A DNA stretch of 46,654 bases from an uncultured Clostridia bacterium (lineage in GTDB: Bacteria; Bacillota; Clostridia; TANB77; CAG-508): assembly GCA_944386365.1 (NCBI GenBank), contig CALXAT010000012.1, forward strand, positions 1 to 46,654. Reading direction: 5' to 3'. Both the position numbers and the translations under genes were made by a program. Shown here piece after piece: positions 23,563 to 33,215 of the stretch; positions within the stretch are counted from its first letter, which is position 1, and the number at the start of each line of letters is the position of its first letter. The notes beneath the pieces are model-generated. The model made no database searches, was not told where the DNA came from, and saw only the letters and a list, made by a program, of their open reading frames with translations.

Positions 23563-26184
23563 TTATTTTACCATCTTTTCCATATTTTGCCAATAGTTTT
23601 TTAGAATTTTTTTATTTTTTCTTATATGAATTGTATTTACTCTTTTTTGTAATTCCATAATTGGTATCGGTAATAGTGAAATTCCTAATGTTATTCCCCA
23701 TTGTATCCTCGTTAAATTCGTTACATTAAATATATTTGCTAAGGCAGGAATACATACCACAATCGTTTGTACAAAAATCCCAAGTATAAAACTTCCTATC
23801 AAAAACTTATTTTCTAATATACCCACTTTAAAAATAGATTTTTCACTTTTTATGTTAAAACTGTGGACAAGTTCTAGCACCCCCATACTAATAAACGCCA
23901 TTGTTCTTCCAACTTCTATTCCATAATATTTATTTCCAATACTAAATGCAATTAAGGTAAGCATACCTATCATAATACCTTCTAATATGATTTTGCTCCA
24001 TAATCCATCTGCAAAAATTCCCTTTTTCGAATCAATTGGTTTTCTTTCCATAATATCTTTTTCCGGAGGTTCTAATCCAATAGCAATTGCAGGTAATGAA
24101 TCTGTTACTAAATTAATCCATAGTAATTGAATAGCCAATAATGGAGATTGAAGACCTAGCACTAATCCCATAAAAATAGTTACGATTTCTCCTATATTGG
24201 TTGCAATTAAAAAGTGAATGGCTTTTCTAATATTATCATAAATATTTCTTCCTTGTTTTACAGCCTCTACAATCGTTACGAAATTGTCATCTACTAAAAT
24301 CATATCTGCTGCATTTTTTGCAACATCTGTCCCACCTTTTCCCATGGCAATTCCAATATCTGCACTTTTTAGTGCGGGACTATCATTCACACCATCTCCT
24401 GTCATTGCTACAACCGCACCATTTTTTTGCCATGCTTTTACAATTCTTACTTTATGTTCAGGCGTCACTCTTGCAAAAACCGTATAATTTCGTATTTCTT
24501 TTTCAAATGTTTCTTGATTTAGCTTATCTAATTCTTCTCCTGTAATGGCTCTATCATTTTTTGAATATATCCCTATTTTTTCTGCAATTGCTTTTGCTGT
24601 TGCAATATGATCTCCTGTTATCATGACTGTTTTTATACCCGCTTTTTTACAAGTTTCTACTGCTTCTTTAACTCCTTCTCTTGGTGGATCTATCATGCCA
24701 ATTAATCCAACAAAATTTAAATTATTTTCAATTATAGAAGTTTCTATTTTACTTGGTAAACTATCTATATCTTTATATGCTACTGCAATCACTCTTAGAG
24801 CATTATTGGCCATTTTTTCGTTTTCTCTTAGAACTTTTTCCTTTTGTATACCAATACATTTATTTAATAATACATCTGGTGCCCCTTTGGTTATTACTCT
24901 GTATTTTCCATTTTCTAATTTATGAATAGTTGTCATTAATTTTCTAGTTGAATCAAATGGAATTTCATTTACTCTTGGCATAGATTGATATAACTGCATT
25001 TTATCTAATTTATTTTTATATGCAATTTCTACTAATGCATTTTCTGTTGGTTCTCCAACCACCTCTATTTTTCCATTATTATTTTCTATTTTACTATTTG
25101 TACACATGGTGGCTAATTCCATTGCAAAATTTGGATTTTGTGCTTTCATTTCTACTACTTTCATTTTATTTTGTGTCAAGGTTCCTGTTTTATCTGAACA
25201 AATAACATTGCTACTTCCTAATGTTTCAACTGCAGGTAATTTACGAATAATACTCTTTCGCTTTGCCATTTTGGTTACTCCAATTGATAACATAATGGTA
25301 ACAATTGCTGGTAACCCTTCTGGTATTGCTGCCACAGCTAATCCAACAGAAGTCATAAACATTTCCATTGGTGGTATTTTTTTGATAATTCCTATTACAA
25401 AAATGACTAAACAAATCATTAAGCAAATAACGCCCAATATTTTTCCTACTTGATTTAGTTTCTTTTGAATCGGTGTCTCTGGTGATTCATTTTCCATAAT
25501 CATATTCGCAATTTTTCCAACCTTTGTTTGCATCCCAATATCTGTAACAACCACTTTTGCATGTCCATTTACAACTGTGCTCCCCATAAATACCATATTG
25601 ACAATATCTCCTAATGCAATACCTTTTTTACAAATAACATTTCCATTTTTTTCAACAGCTTCCGTTTCTCCTGTCAGACTAGATTCTTCTACTTTTAAAT
25701 TAAAATTTTCTATAATTCTACAATCTGCTGGCACACGGTTCCCTGCTTCTAAAATAACAACATCTCCCACAGTTAAAGTTTCTGCTGGCACTTCTATTTC
25801 TTTTCCATTTCGAATTACTTTTGACATTTGTGGTGTCATTTTTTTCAAACTTTCAATAGATTTTTCTGCCTTTGCTTCTTGTAGCACACCCATTATAGCA
25901 TTTAATACAACGATTGCTATGATAATAATGGAATCAATATAGTCATTTTCTCCTTGATACCAAGATACACCTGCCGATACAATAGATGCCATAATTAAGA
26001 TAATAATCATAAAATCATTAAACTGTTTAAAAAACTTAATGATAATTCCTTCTTTTTTGCTATTTTCTAATTCATTTTTCCCATACTGTGTTTGCCTTTT
26101 TAAAACTTCATTATCATTAAGTCCCCTATTAAAATCCGTGTTAAGTGTTTTTTCAACCTCTTCTTTTCTAAGTGTTTCCCACAT
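23563..26184 (-). CDS. P-type calcium-transporting ATPase (P2A)
   Basis: 873 residues, full length. Actuator TGE motif in SLTGETEAVEK, phosphorylation site CSDKTGTLTQNKM, nucleotide-binding TKGAPDVLL, hinge MITGDHIATAKAIA and MTGDGVNDSPALKSADIGIA. Membrane segments carry the calcium-site residues typical of SERCA-like pumps: AAIPEGLPAIVTI in M4 and LWINLVTDSLPAIAIGLEPP in M6. It should export Ca2+ from the cytoplasm using ATP. ATG behind GGAGAGG. No promoter of good quality is visible before it; the radical SAM cassette follows without a terminator, so the four genes may share transcripts. Confidence 0.95.
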   Translation of the reverse strand: MWETLRKEEVEKTLNTDFNRGLNDNEVLKRQTQYGKNELENSKKEGIIIKFFKQFNDFMIIILIMASIVSAGVSWYQGENDYIDSIIIIAIVVLNAIMGVLQEAKAEKSIESLKKMTPQMSKVIRNGKEIEVPAETLTVGDVVILEAGNRVPADCRIIENFNLKVEESSLTGETEAVEKNGNVICKKGIALGDIVNMVFMGSTVVNGHAKVVVTDIGMQTKVGKIANMIMENESPETPIQKKLNQVGKILGVICLMICLVIFVIGIIKKIPPMEMFMTSVGLAVAAIPEGLPAIVTIMLSIGVTKMAKRKSIIRKLPAVETLGSSNVICSDKTGTLTQNKMKVVEMKAQNPNFAMELATMCTNSKIENNNGKIEVVGEPTENALVEIAYKNKLDKMQLYQSMPRVNEIPFDSTRKLMTTIHKLENGKYRVITKGAPDVLLNKCIGIQKEKVLRENEKMANNALRVIAVAYKDIDSLPSKIETSIIENNLNFVGLIGMIDPPREGVKEAVETCKKAGIKTVMITGDHIATAKAIAEKIGIYSKNDRAITGEELDKLNQETFEKEIRNYTVFARVTPEHKVRIVKAWQKNGAVVAMTGDGVNDSPALKSADIGIAMGKGGTDVAKNAADMILVDDNFVTIVEAVKQGRNIYDNIRKAIHFLIATNIGEIVTIFMGLVLGLQSPLLAIQLLWINLVTDSLPAIAIGLEPPEKDIMERKPIDSKKGIFADGLWSKIILEGIMIGMLTLIAFSIGNKYYGIEVGRTMAFISMGVLELVHSFNIKSEKSIFKVGILENKFLIGSFILGIFVQTIVVCIPALANIFNVTNLTRIQWGITLGISLLPIPIMELQKRVNTIHIRKNKKILKNYWQNMEKMVK

Positions 26185-26271
26185 ATTCTTCCTCTCCTTT
26201 GTATAGACAATTACCTTGTCCTTCGTTTACCTAATTGTATTCATATAAATCATTTTTATGACTTATTTGGC

Positions 26272-26298
26272 AAAAAAATAGACACCCTAAGGTATCTA
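26272..26298 (-). terminator. rho-independent terminator upstream of the calcium ATPase gene
   Basis: Stem TAGATACC/GGTGTCTA (with G-U pairs, 26279-26286 and 26291-26298) and seven T on the minus strand. It would end transcripts from the pilin-like gene at 26554-27799. Confidence 0.8.
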
Positions 26299-26553
26299 AT
26301 CTAATTTCTGTTTTATTTCATTTTTACTGTATATTCCTGGATTCACCCATTTTTACATAGCATCCATTACATTCCATAACAAAGCTTACTTGTTACTGTT
26401 GTATGTCACTATGTTACATAATTATTTACATTTGCCCCTTTTTATTTTACTACTTTTTCGTTATCTCTTCTTGCTTCATATCTTCCTATGCTAAAATTAA
26501 TAGTACAATAATAAAGAAGGAACATATATTATTTGTTTCTGATAAACTGTTTA
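26299..26553 (-). other. non-coding stretch with a remnant of an FGE-like domain
   Basis: About 250 bases without an intact gene. Near 26455-26505, reading minus, one frame gives FSIGRYEARRDNEKVVK and a stop, which resembles the YIARYEAS segment of the protein at 9567-10934. The rest shows nothing I can support. Confidence 0.4.
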
Positions 26554-27799
26554 TCACAGATTTATTTTATGCATATTATCTATACGATTCTCTCCGATAC
26601 ATGGAGTAATTTCAATATACGATTCTATATGGACAATTGGTCTTAAATGACCTTTTGTTCTTCCTTCGCCAGTATCTGAAAAAAACAATCCATTGCCATG
26701 TATTCCACTATTAGCATATCGTATTCCAAAATATGCTCTAGTAGAATCGCAACGAATACAACGTGATGCAATCCAATACCATTCGTCGCTAAATAATACT
26801 TTAGCCCCATCATCATAATTTTCACTATTTATTTCTATTTCATAATATGTTTGTTGTGTAGTTAGTATGTCATCAGGATTTGCTTTTTTAGGTTCATATG
26901 TTTCTTCGGTTGGAGCTATATAATATGCGTCATTTTCATTTTCAACTTTTTCATAAATATCTGGTCTGTAAGTAGCATTTCCTATATATTGCTTACTTTC
27001 ACTATATTTAGTATTAGTATCTGCAAATATATACGAATTTCTTGCATTTATCCCATTTATAGATTGTGTCATCCAATATTCCATATCTGCTAAATCTACA
27101 CTTCTTGCTATTATATCTCCTTTGCTATATAAATTTTTGCAAATATCATCTAACAAATATACACCGTTATTATATCCTAATGCACCACATAGCCCTACTG
27201 TCGAAGCTGAATTCTCAGCAGTACCAATTAAATCAATGCTATTATCTTCATATATTCTTAAAACTTGCCATTTCATATTTTTATCTTGATTTATTAGCTG
27301 TTCATCTTCATATCCACTATATTTGGTTAATAATAAGTATCCTTCTTCTTTTTCATCTGGAGAATAATCAACATAATCTCCAATTTTTATTCCTTTTCTA
27401 TCATATGTTGTCACTTCATTTAAACTACCATTGCTATCTATTAAATATGTTCTATTGCTATCTTTATATGTTACATATATTCCATTTGAAGATTCTTTTG
27501 ATAAATAATTTTCTTTACCGTATTATTTTATCTAATTCATTATCTAAGTATTGTTTACTAACTTTTCTTTGCTCACTATTAATGATAGCATTTGTATAAG
27601 CCAGTTGTAAATTTTCTTTCTCTTTTCCAATTTCTGTTTGCGTTTTACTATCATTTGCTCTTGCTAATATTCCATTTTCTCCAGTTAGTGTTGCAATTGT
27701 TACTCCTGCTAAAATTAATAACACGATAATTGTAATAACTAAAGCAATTAAAGTAATTCCTTTTTGTCTCATATCTTTGCTCTTTCCCGTTTTCTTCAT
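26554..27799 (-). CDS. pilin-like secreted protein interrupted by one +1 frameshift at CGG
   Basis: Two frames make one 414-residue protein. Piece 1 (27515-27799, GAAGGAGG site, ATG) is a prepilin-like N-terminus: RQKG, then ITLIALVITIIVLLILAGVTIATL, then NGILARANDSKTQ and a helix. It stops in a TAA right after codon CGG (27518-27520). Skipping the C gives GKENYLSKESSNGIYVTYKD and an open frame to 26554. The second part is rich in Tyr, Asp and Asn and includes WQVLRIYEDNSIDLIGTAEN, WYWIASRCIR, YFGIRYANSG and RPIVHI, a pattern common in clostridial pilin-like surface proteins. The downstream frame has a TAA immediately before the site, so the shift must fall within two codons. Both parts look intact, favouring recoding over decay. 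Confidence 0.7.
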
Positions 27800-28000
27800 A
27801 AAACTTTATCCTCCTTCTTTTGTTCCTTCTCATTTTCGCATTAGTTGCTTTAATTTCATTTTAATTGTTTCTTTCATTATTTCCATTATTACTGTAAATA
27901 TGCACATTTCATACTTTTTCTCTTTTAGAAGTTATATTTTTGGGGCCAAATATCTCATTTTCAATACATATATCCTGTATGTATTAACGCTAATAACTTA
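27800..28000 (-). promoter_or_regulatory. long structured leader of the frameshifted pilin-like gene
   Basis: About 200 untranslated bases between promoter and start codon. AAGTTAT near the 5' end can pair with ATAACTT about 70 bases later, enclosing a hairpin AATACATA/TATGTATT and an ATATTT...AAATAT stem with GGCCCC between, so a three-way junction is possible. It matches no riboswitch class I can recall. Confidence 0.35.
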
Positions 28001-28007
28001 TATTTAA

Positions 28008-28036
28008 ATTATACCCTAAGCATATCATTTTTGCAA
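28008..28036 (-). promoter_or_regulatory. sigma-A promoter of the frameshifted pilin-like gene
   Basis: TTGCAA (28031-28036), 17 bp, TATAAT (28008-28013) on the minus strand. A good promoter argues that the frameshifted gene is still expressed. Confidence 0.8.
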
Positions 28037-28120
28037 TAACTTTTTTTATTTATATTACAAATTCATTTTCTCTGACACACAATTTTTTAATATTAATACA
28101 ATATCATTAGAGGTGTTTTT

Positions 28121-28777
28121 ATGTTACTTAACTATTTATTTTTAGCAATCTCTAGTAGTATAGATTCTTTAGGAATTGGTATTACTTATGGAATAAAAAA
28201 TACAAAAATAACCATCTTTGCAAAATGTATTCTATTCTTAGTTGCTTTTACTATTTCAACAATTTCCATCTATTTTGGAAACTTCTTAAAGTATCTTTTT
28301 CCTGATATTATAATTGATTATTTGGGATGTTTTATTTTAATATGCATGGGGATTTTCATGTGTTTTCAAGCTTTAAAAAACAATAAAAAAGATTTAAAAA
28401 TTCATACAGATACTAATTTAAATGATACAGAAAAAATATATTCTTTTTTTATTAAATGCTTAGGAATTACGATAAAAATTATTAAAAACCCTAGTTCTTC
28501 TGATTTTGATAAATCCAATACAATTGATTCTAAAGAAGCTCTATTTTTAGGCTTGGCACTTTCTTTAGATAGTTTTTGTATTGGTGTTGGATTTAGTATG
28601 ATAAATACATTTTCTTTTATATTTCCATTACTTATTAGCTGTTTTCAGTTATTCTTCTTAAGTTTAGGAAACTATTGTGGAAAAAAACTTTATACTTTTA
28701 GTAAACTACCTGACAATATTTGGTCAATTATCTCTGGTATTTTATTAATTATCATTGGATTTTGTAAAATTATATGA
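28121..28777 (+). CDS. ytaF: YtaF-like sporulation membrane protein (MntP superfamily)
   Basis: 218 residues with two homologous three-span halves. Each half begins with the conserved acidic membrane motif: SSSIDSLGIGITYGIKN (about 11-27) and ALSLDSFCIGVGFSM in the second half, separated by a hydrophilic loop of about 55 residues. This is the MntP/YtaF fold; YtaF is the sporulation-linked branch, with SIDSLG in place of the MntP sequence. Transport of Mn or another cation is a family guess. ATG with AGAGGTG. It is a single plus-strand gene; a weak promoter may lie near 28075-28100. Confidence 0.85.
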   Translation: MLLNYLFLAISSSIDSLGIGITYGIKNTKITIFAKCILFLVAFTISTISIYFGNFLKYLFPDIIIDYLGCFILICMGIFMCFQALKNNKKDLKIHTDTNLNDTEKIYSFFIKCLGITIKIIKNPSSSDFDKSNTIDSKEALFLGLALSLDSFCIGVGFSMINTFSFIFPLLISCFQLFFLSLGNYCGKKLYTFSKLPDNIWSIISGILLIIIGFCKII

Positions 28778-28817
28778 TACCTTGTCTATCAAATATTTTT
28801 CTATTTTCCTTTTTTCA

Positions 28818-28846
28818 TTGCTTTACAATATAAAGCATGATAGAAT
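28818..28846 (+). promoter_or_regulatory. sigma-A promoter of the 151-residue orphan
   Basis: TTGCTT (28818-28823), 17 bp, TAGAAT (28841-28846). Confidence 0.7.
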
Positions 28847-28852
28847 AACCAT

Positions 28853-28945
28853 AAATAAACCGTTAGGGTCACGGATTGAAGACCTAACTATTATGCTAGT
28901 TTGAATATAGCATAATTAGTTGCCTTAGTGGCAGAAAGGAGCCAA
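28853..28945 (+). promoter_or_regulatory. structured 5' leader of the 151-residue orphan
   Basis: Two hairpins in under 95 bases: GTTAGGGTC with GACCTAAC (one bulge) and TTATGCTA with TAGCATAA, then a TGCC/GGCA stem ending at the AAGGAGC site. This is dense structure for such an AT-rich genome. No known riboswitch consensus is recognised. Confidence 0.45.
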
Positions 28946-28946
28946 T

Positions 28947-29402
28947 ATGAAGCAAAGTCGGTTTAAAAATCTCACTTATCAAAGAAAGAAGAAAAAATTA
29001 TTAACCGAAATTCAAAAGAAATGTGGTGGCGCATTGTCTGAAAAAGAACTCGAAACCATTGTGAGAAATCTTGCCATAAACACACAATGTACTTTAGAAT
29101 TGGTTCATTCTTCTGAACAAATGCAGAAAGAATTAACTCTAATTTGGATGACACCACCACAAAATCCAGGGCCTGCTTATGTTTATATCAGAGAATTTGG
29201 ACATGTACTCATTGGAGATGCAGGATTTATTTTAATTTTTGAAAACTGGAATCGGCGGCTTGCATATCCCAAAGAATTTACTCAACGTCCAAGTTTTTCA
29301 CCAACCCAGAAACTTGTTATTAAAATTGAAAAACACACAATTTCAACATCTCCACCTTATTTACAAAAGCAACACCGGATAGTTATCTATCTCCCCGAAT
29401 AA
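28947..29402 (+). CDS. orphan protein of unknown function with atypical codon use
   Basis: 151 residues, not recognised. The N-terminus is very basic (KQSRFKNLTYQRKKKKLLTE); the middle has VYIREFGHVLIGDAGFILIF, suggesting a small alpha/beta domain; no membrane segment or signal peptide. GC is well above the neighbours and four codons are CGG, two of them adjacent (AAT CGG CGG CTT). Single-gene unit with its own promoter, structured leader and a very strong terminator, next to smc on the opposite strand. The features suggest lateral gain from a host with different codon preference. Confidence 0.65.
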   Translation: MKQSRFKNLTYQRKKKKLLTEIQKKCGGALSEKELETIVRNLAINTQCTLELVHSSEQMQKELTLIWMTPPQNPGPAYVYIREFGHVLIGDAGFILIFENWNRRLAYPKEFTQRPSFSPTQKLVIKIEKHTISTSPPYLQKQHRIVIYLPE

Positions 29403-29420
29403 TCGCTGCATGGCAACTAA

Positions 29421-29460
29421 AATCATAAAAGCAGAGGCTAAAACCTCTGCTTTTATGATT
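29421..29460. terminator. bidirectional terminator between the orphan and smc
   Basis: A 17-bp perfect stem (29421-29437 with 29444-29460) containing GCAGAGG/CCTCTGC, with T or A runs on both sides, serving the two convergent genes. Confidence 0.92.
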
Positions 29461-29462
29461 TG

Positions 29463-32400
29463 TTATTTTTTTAATTTCATAGATAATAATTTTGATATAC
29501 CGTTTTCTTCCATCGTAATTCCATAAACCGTATCTGCTGCTTCCATTGTTCCTTTCCTATGGGTAATAACTAAAAATTGCGTATCTTTAGAAAATTTCTT
29601 TAAATATTCTGCATATCTATATACATTTACATCATCTAATGCAGCTTCTATCTCATCTAGTACACAGAAAGGTGCTGGATTGATTTTAAGAATAGCAAAT
29701 AGTAAGGCAATCGCTGTAAATGCTTTTTCTCCTCCAGATAATAACATCATATTTTGTAGTTTCTTTCCTGGTGGTTGTACAGTTATTTCTATTCCACATT
29801 CTAAGATGTTATCTTTATCCTCTAATGTCAAACTAGCATTTCCTCCACCAAACAACTCTTTAAATACCTCTGCAAAATTTTTATTAATCATTTCAAACTT
29901 TTCTTTAAATTGTTCTTTCATAATATTTGTCATGTCTGTTATAATTTTTCTTAATTTTGTCATTGTACTTTCTAGATCCACTCTTTGTTCACACATAAAG
30001 TCATATCTTTCTTTTAAGTTTTTGTACTCTTCTATAGAGTCTACATTAACACTTCCTAATTCTCTAATTTCATTTCGTAAATCTTTAACTTTTTTTTGTG
30101 TTAATTGTACATTTTCTGGCTTTCTATACTCTACCACATTATTTGGTGTTAATTCATACTCTTCCCACATCTTATTAATAATTCCATTAATATCTTCTTC
30201 TAGCTTTGTTTTCTTTACATCTATCTTTACAATTTGTGCTTTTAAATCTTCAATTACTTTAAACTTGCTATTGATTTCTTCTTCTTGTTCTGCTAACTTT
30301 TCATTCTTTTGCGTTCTCTTTTCTTTTAATTCTTCAATTTTAGAGCCACTATTTTTTACCTCTTCTTGAATCTTATGAATCTTTTCTTTTATTTCTTCAA
30401 TTGATTTTTCTAAATTGAAATTATCTTGTGTAATTTGCTCAATTTGTACCTTTTTGTTTTCAATACTCTTATTCGTGCTTTCTATTTCAGAATCTATTCG
30501 TTCTTGAAGTTCTTTTATAGAACTTTCACTTTCATCAAATGAAGAAACTGAAATTTTTAAATTGGTAATATCAAAATTTAAATCATCTACATATTTTTGA
30601 TTATCTTTATTTAATTCTGCAAATTCTGTAATGATTTTTTTTAATTTTTCATTTTCCTCATTAATTGTTTCTATTTCTTCTTGTAAATCTGTTTTAGCTT
30701 TAATACTTTCTTCTTTTTGTTCATCTAATTTTTTACTTTCCTCTTTTAGTTTATTTAATCTTATTTCTATTCTATTGATATTTTCTTCTATGCCATTAAT
30801 CTTTTCTTTTCCTGTGGCATAATTGATTTCTATTTCTTGCAATTCTTTTTCAAATGAAGAAGCTGTTTCTAAAACATTTTCAATAGACTCCTGATAATTT
30901 TCTTTTTCTTTCTCTAGTTTTTGTATTTGTTCTTCCAACTTTTTTATTTCTTTTTGTAGTTTTTCGATTTCTCTTCCTCTACCTAAAATGTTCACTGTTT
31001 TTTTAGTAACAGAACCACCCGTGATGGCACCTGATGGATTAATCACATCTCCTTCTATTGTGATAATCCTAAAAGTATATCCATTGTCTTTGGCAACTCT
31101 AATAGCAGTATTCATATCTTGTACAATAACAGTTCTTCCTAATAAATTTAGAATAATATTTTCATATTTTTTACTATATTTAATTAAGTCTGAAGCAATT
31201 CCAATTATACCTGTATTTTTTCCTTTTATTCTATCTAATTTTTTTCCTTTTACAGATGTTATTGGTAAAAATGATGCTCTTCCTAAATTATTCTTTCTTA
31301 AATGTTCAATTAATCTTTTTGCATCTTCTTCATTTTCTGTTACAATATTTTGCAAGCTACTTCCTAAGCACATTTCAATCGCTGTTTGATATTCTTCTGG
31401 TACTTCTATAATATTTGCTAAAACGCCATGCATACCTTTTCCTAATTCTTTTGTCGTTTCACAATCTTTTAGCAATGCTTTAACGCTTTTGATATAGCCT
31501 TCTTTTTCTTTTTCTGTTTCGATTAAAAATTTCAATTTCGATTCTTTAATTCTTTTTTCTCCAGAAAGCATATTCATTTTACTATCAAAATCTTTTATCT
31601 TTCTATCTGCTTCTTGTTTTTCAATATTTACTTCTTCTAAATCTGTTAAAATTTTGTTTCGTTTACTTTCAATTTCATAGAATTCCTTGGAAATTTCTTC
31701 TTTTTTCATTCTTGTATTATCTAATTCAGAAATATTTCCTGTAATTTCATTTTTGATTTGTGCTTGTCTTTTTTCATAATTTTGATAGTTAATTTCTTGT
31801 TCACTAATATTTGCTTGTAGCTCATACTTTTTGTCTGTATTGTCTTCTACCGTTTTTTTATGGGCTTCTATTTCTAATTCTTTACTAGATAATGTTTTCG
31901 TAATTTCTGCCAATTCATTCTCTTTTTCTTCTAACTCCTTTGCAAATTTTTCCCTATTTTGTTTTAAATTTTCTTTCTTTTCTTCTTTTTGTTTTTTCTC
32001 CTCTTCTAAGTCATGTATTCTTGATGATAATTCTTCAATTTCTTTTTCAAATCTTTCTTTATTTTGTTTGTTATTTTCAATTCTTGTATTAGACACATTG
32101 ATGTCAGAATTTAACATTTCAATTTCCTTTTTACTTTCAAACCCTAAATTAGACATTTCTTCAATCGATTCTGTAATATGATCAATTTCCGATTTTAATT
32201 CTTCTTTTAGTGCCTTTATTCTTTCCAATCTGCCTTCTTCATCATTGCATTGGTTTTTATAAATTTCCTCATCCTTTACAATATTTTCTAGCTCTTTTTT
32301 ATATTTTTCTATATTATATAAAAACAATCCAATTTCAATATTTTTTAATTCTTCTCTTAAATTTAAATATTTTTTTGCCTTTTCTGCTTGTATTTTTAAT

Positions 32401-33011
32401 GGTTCTATACTGGTTTCAATTTCAGCTAATATATCATTAATTCTAAGAAGATTTAATTTTGTATGTTCCAATTTCTTTTCACTTTCAGCTTTTCTCACCC
32501 TATATTTTACAATTCCTGCTGCTTCTTCAAAAATATGCCTTCTATCTTCTGACTTATTACTTAAAATTTCATCTATTTTTCCTTGCCCAATAATAGAATA
32601 GCCATCTTTTCCAATGCCTGTATCCATGAATAATTCTAATACATCTTTTAACCTACAAGGTACTTTATTGATATAATATCCAGTTTCTCCACTTCTATAT
32701 AACTTTCTTGTAATGGTTACTTCTGTATATTCAATAGGTAAAGTTCCATCTGTATTATCAAATACTAATGATGCTTCTGCAAAACCTAATGATTTTCTGT
32801 TTTGAGTTCCTGCAAATATGATATCTTGTGATTTAGAACCTCTTAAAGATTTCATACTTTGTTCACCTAATACCCATCTAATGGCATCTGATATATTACT
32901 TTTTCCAGAACCATTTGGCCCTATGACACTCGTAATTCCTGGCATAAATTCTAATATTGTTTTATCTGCAAATGACTTAAATCCTTGTAATTCTAATCTT
33001 TTTAAATACAT
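29463..33011 (-). CDS. smc: Smc, chromosome segregation ATPase
   Basis: 1182 residues, the full length of bacterial SMC. N-terminal ATPase half with Walker A GPNGSGKSN (32-40), coiled coil to about 500, hinge (about 510-660, including GKGMHGVLANIIEVPEEYQ and INPSGAITGGSV), returning coiled coil, and C-terminal half with ABC signature LLSGGEKAFTAIALLFA and Walker B FCVLDEIEAALDD. With ScpA and ScpB it forms the loop-extruding condensin that organises origins. Neither rnc upstream nor ftsY downstream, its common neighbours, is here. No in-frame CGG in 1182 codons. Confidence 0.98.
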   Translation of the reverse strand: MYLKRLELQGFKSFADKTILEFMPGITSVIGPNGSGKSNISDAIRWVLGEQSMKSLRGSKSQDIIFAGTQNRKSLGFAEASLVFDNTDGTLPIEYTEVTITRKLYRSGETGYYINKVPCRLKDVLELFMDTGIGKDGYSIIGQGKIDEILSNKSEDRRHIFEEAAGIVKYRVRKAESEKKLEHTKLNLLRINDILAEIETSIEPLKIQAEKAKKYLNLREELKNIEIGLFLYNIEKYKKELENIVKDEEIYKNQCNDEEGRLERIKALKEELKSEIDHITESIEEMSNLGFESKKEIEMLNSDINVSNTRIENNKQNKERFEKEIEELSSRIHDLEEEKKQKEEKKENLKQNREKFAKELEEKENELAEITKTLSSKELEIEAHKKTVEDNTDKKYELQANISEQEINYQNYEKRQAQIKNEITGNISELDNTRMKKEEISKEFYEIESKRNKILTDLEEVNIEKQEADRKIKDFDSKMNMLSGEKRIKESKLKFLIETEKEKEGYIKSVKALLKDCETTKELGKGMHGVLANIIEVPEEYQTAIEMCLGSSLQNIVTENEEDAKRLIEHLRKNNLGRASFLPITSVKGKKLDRIKGKNTGIIGIASDLIKYSKKYENIILNLLGRTVIVQDMNTAIRVAKDNGYTFRIITIEGDVINPSGAITGGSVTKKTVNILGRGREIEKLQKEIKKLEEQIQKLEKEKENYQESIENVLETASSFEKELQEIEINYATGKEKINGIEENINRIEIRLNKLKEESKKLDEQKEESIKAKTDLQEEIETINEENEKLKKIITEFAELNKDNQKYVDDLNFDITNLKISVSSFDESESSIKELQERIDSEIESTNKSIENKKVQIEQITQDNFNLEKSIEEIKEKIHKIQEEVKNSGSKIEELKEKRTQKNEKLAEQEEEINSKFKVIEDLKAQIVKIDVKKTKLEEDINGIINKMWEEYELTPNNVVEYRKPENVQLTQKKVKDLRNEIRELGSVNVDSIEEYKNLKERYDFMCEQRVDLESTMTKLRKIITDMTNIMKEQFKEKFEMINKNFAEVFKELFGGGNASLTLEDKDNILECGIEITVQPPGKKLQNMMLLSGGEKAFTAIALLFAILKINPAPFCVLDEIEAALDDVNVYRYAEYLKKFSKDTQFLVITHRKGTMEAADTVYGITMEENGISKLLSMKLKK

Positions 33012-33100
33012 GTATATCTCCTCTTTTATGATATTTATTACTTTGCTTATGTTTATTTTTATATTCTAATTTTTGTTTTACAAACACTTTTGCTTTTATT

Positions 33101-33129
33101 ACTATATACTATTTTTCACGAAAACACAA
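33101..33129 (-). promoter_or_regulatory. probable sigma-A promoter of smc
   Basis: TTGTGT (33124-33129), 17 bp, TATAGT (33101-33106) on the minus strand, giving a leader of about 85 bases. Confidence 0.55.
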
Positions 33130-33156
33130 GCAAGAAATTGATTTTTCCTATCGTAT

Positions 33157-33191
33157 AAAAATGGAGATTCTGACAAATTATCAAAATCTCC
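33157..33191 (-). terminator. rho-independent terminator of ppaC
   Basis: Stem GGAGATT.TGA/TCA.AATCTCC (33163-33173 with 33181-33191) followed by five T on the minus strand. Confidence 0.85.
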
Positions 33192-33215
33192 GTTTTCTCT
33201 GATACGAATTTTTAT

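Noticed and set aside
27066..27599. Plus-strand reading frame rich in Leu, Tyr and His opposite the pilin-like gene
   Set aside because: Composition is that of the complement of AT-rich coding DNA; no ribosome site.
28853..28945. A guanidine, cyclic di-GMP or other known riboswitch
   Set aside because: The conserved core sequences of those classes are not present.
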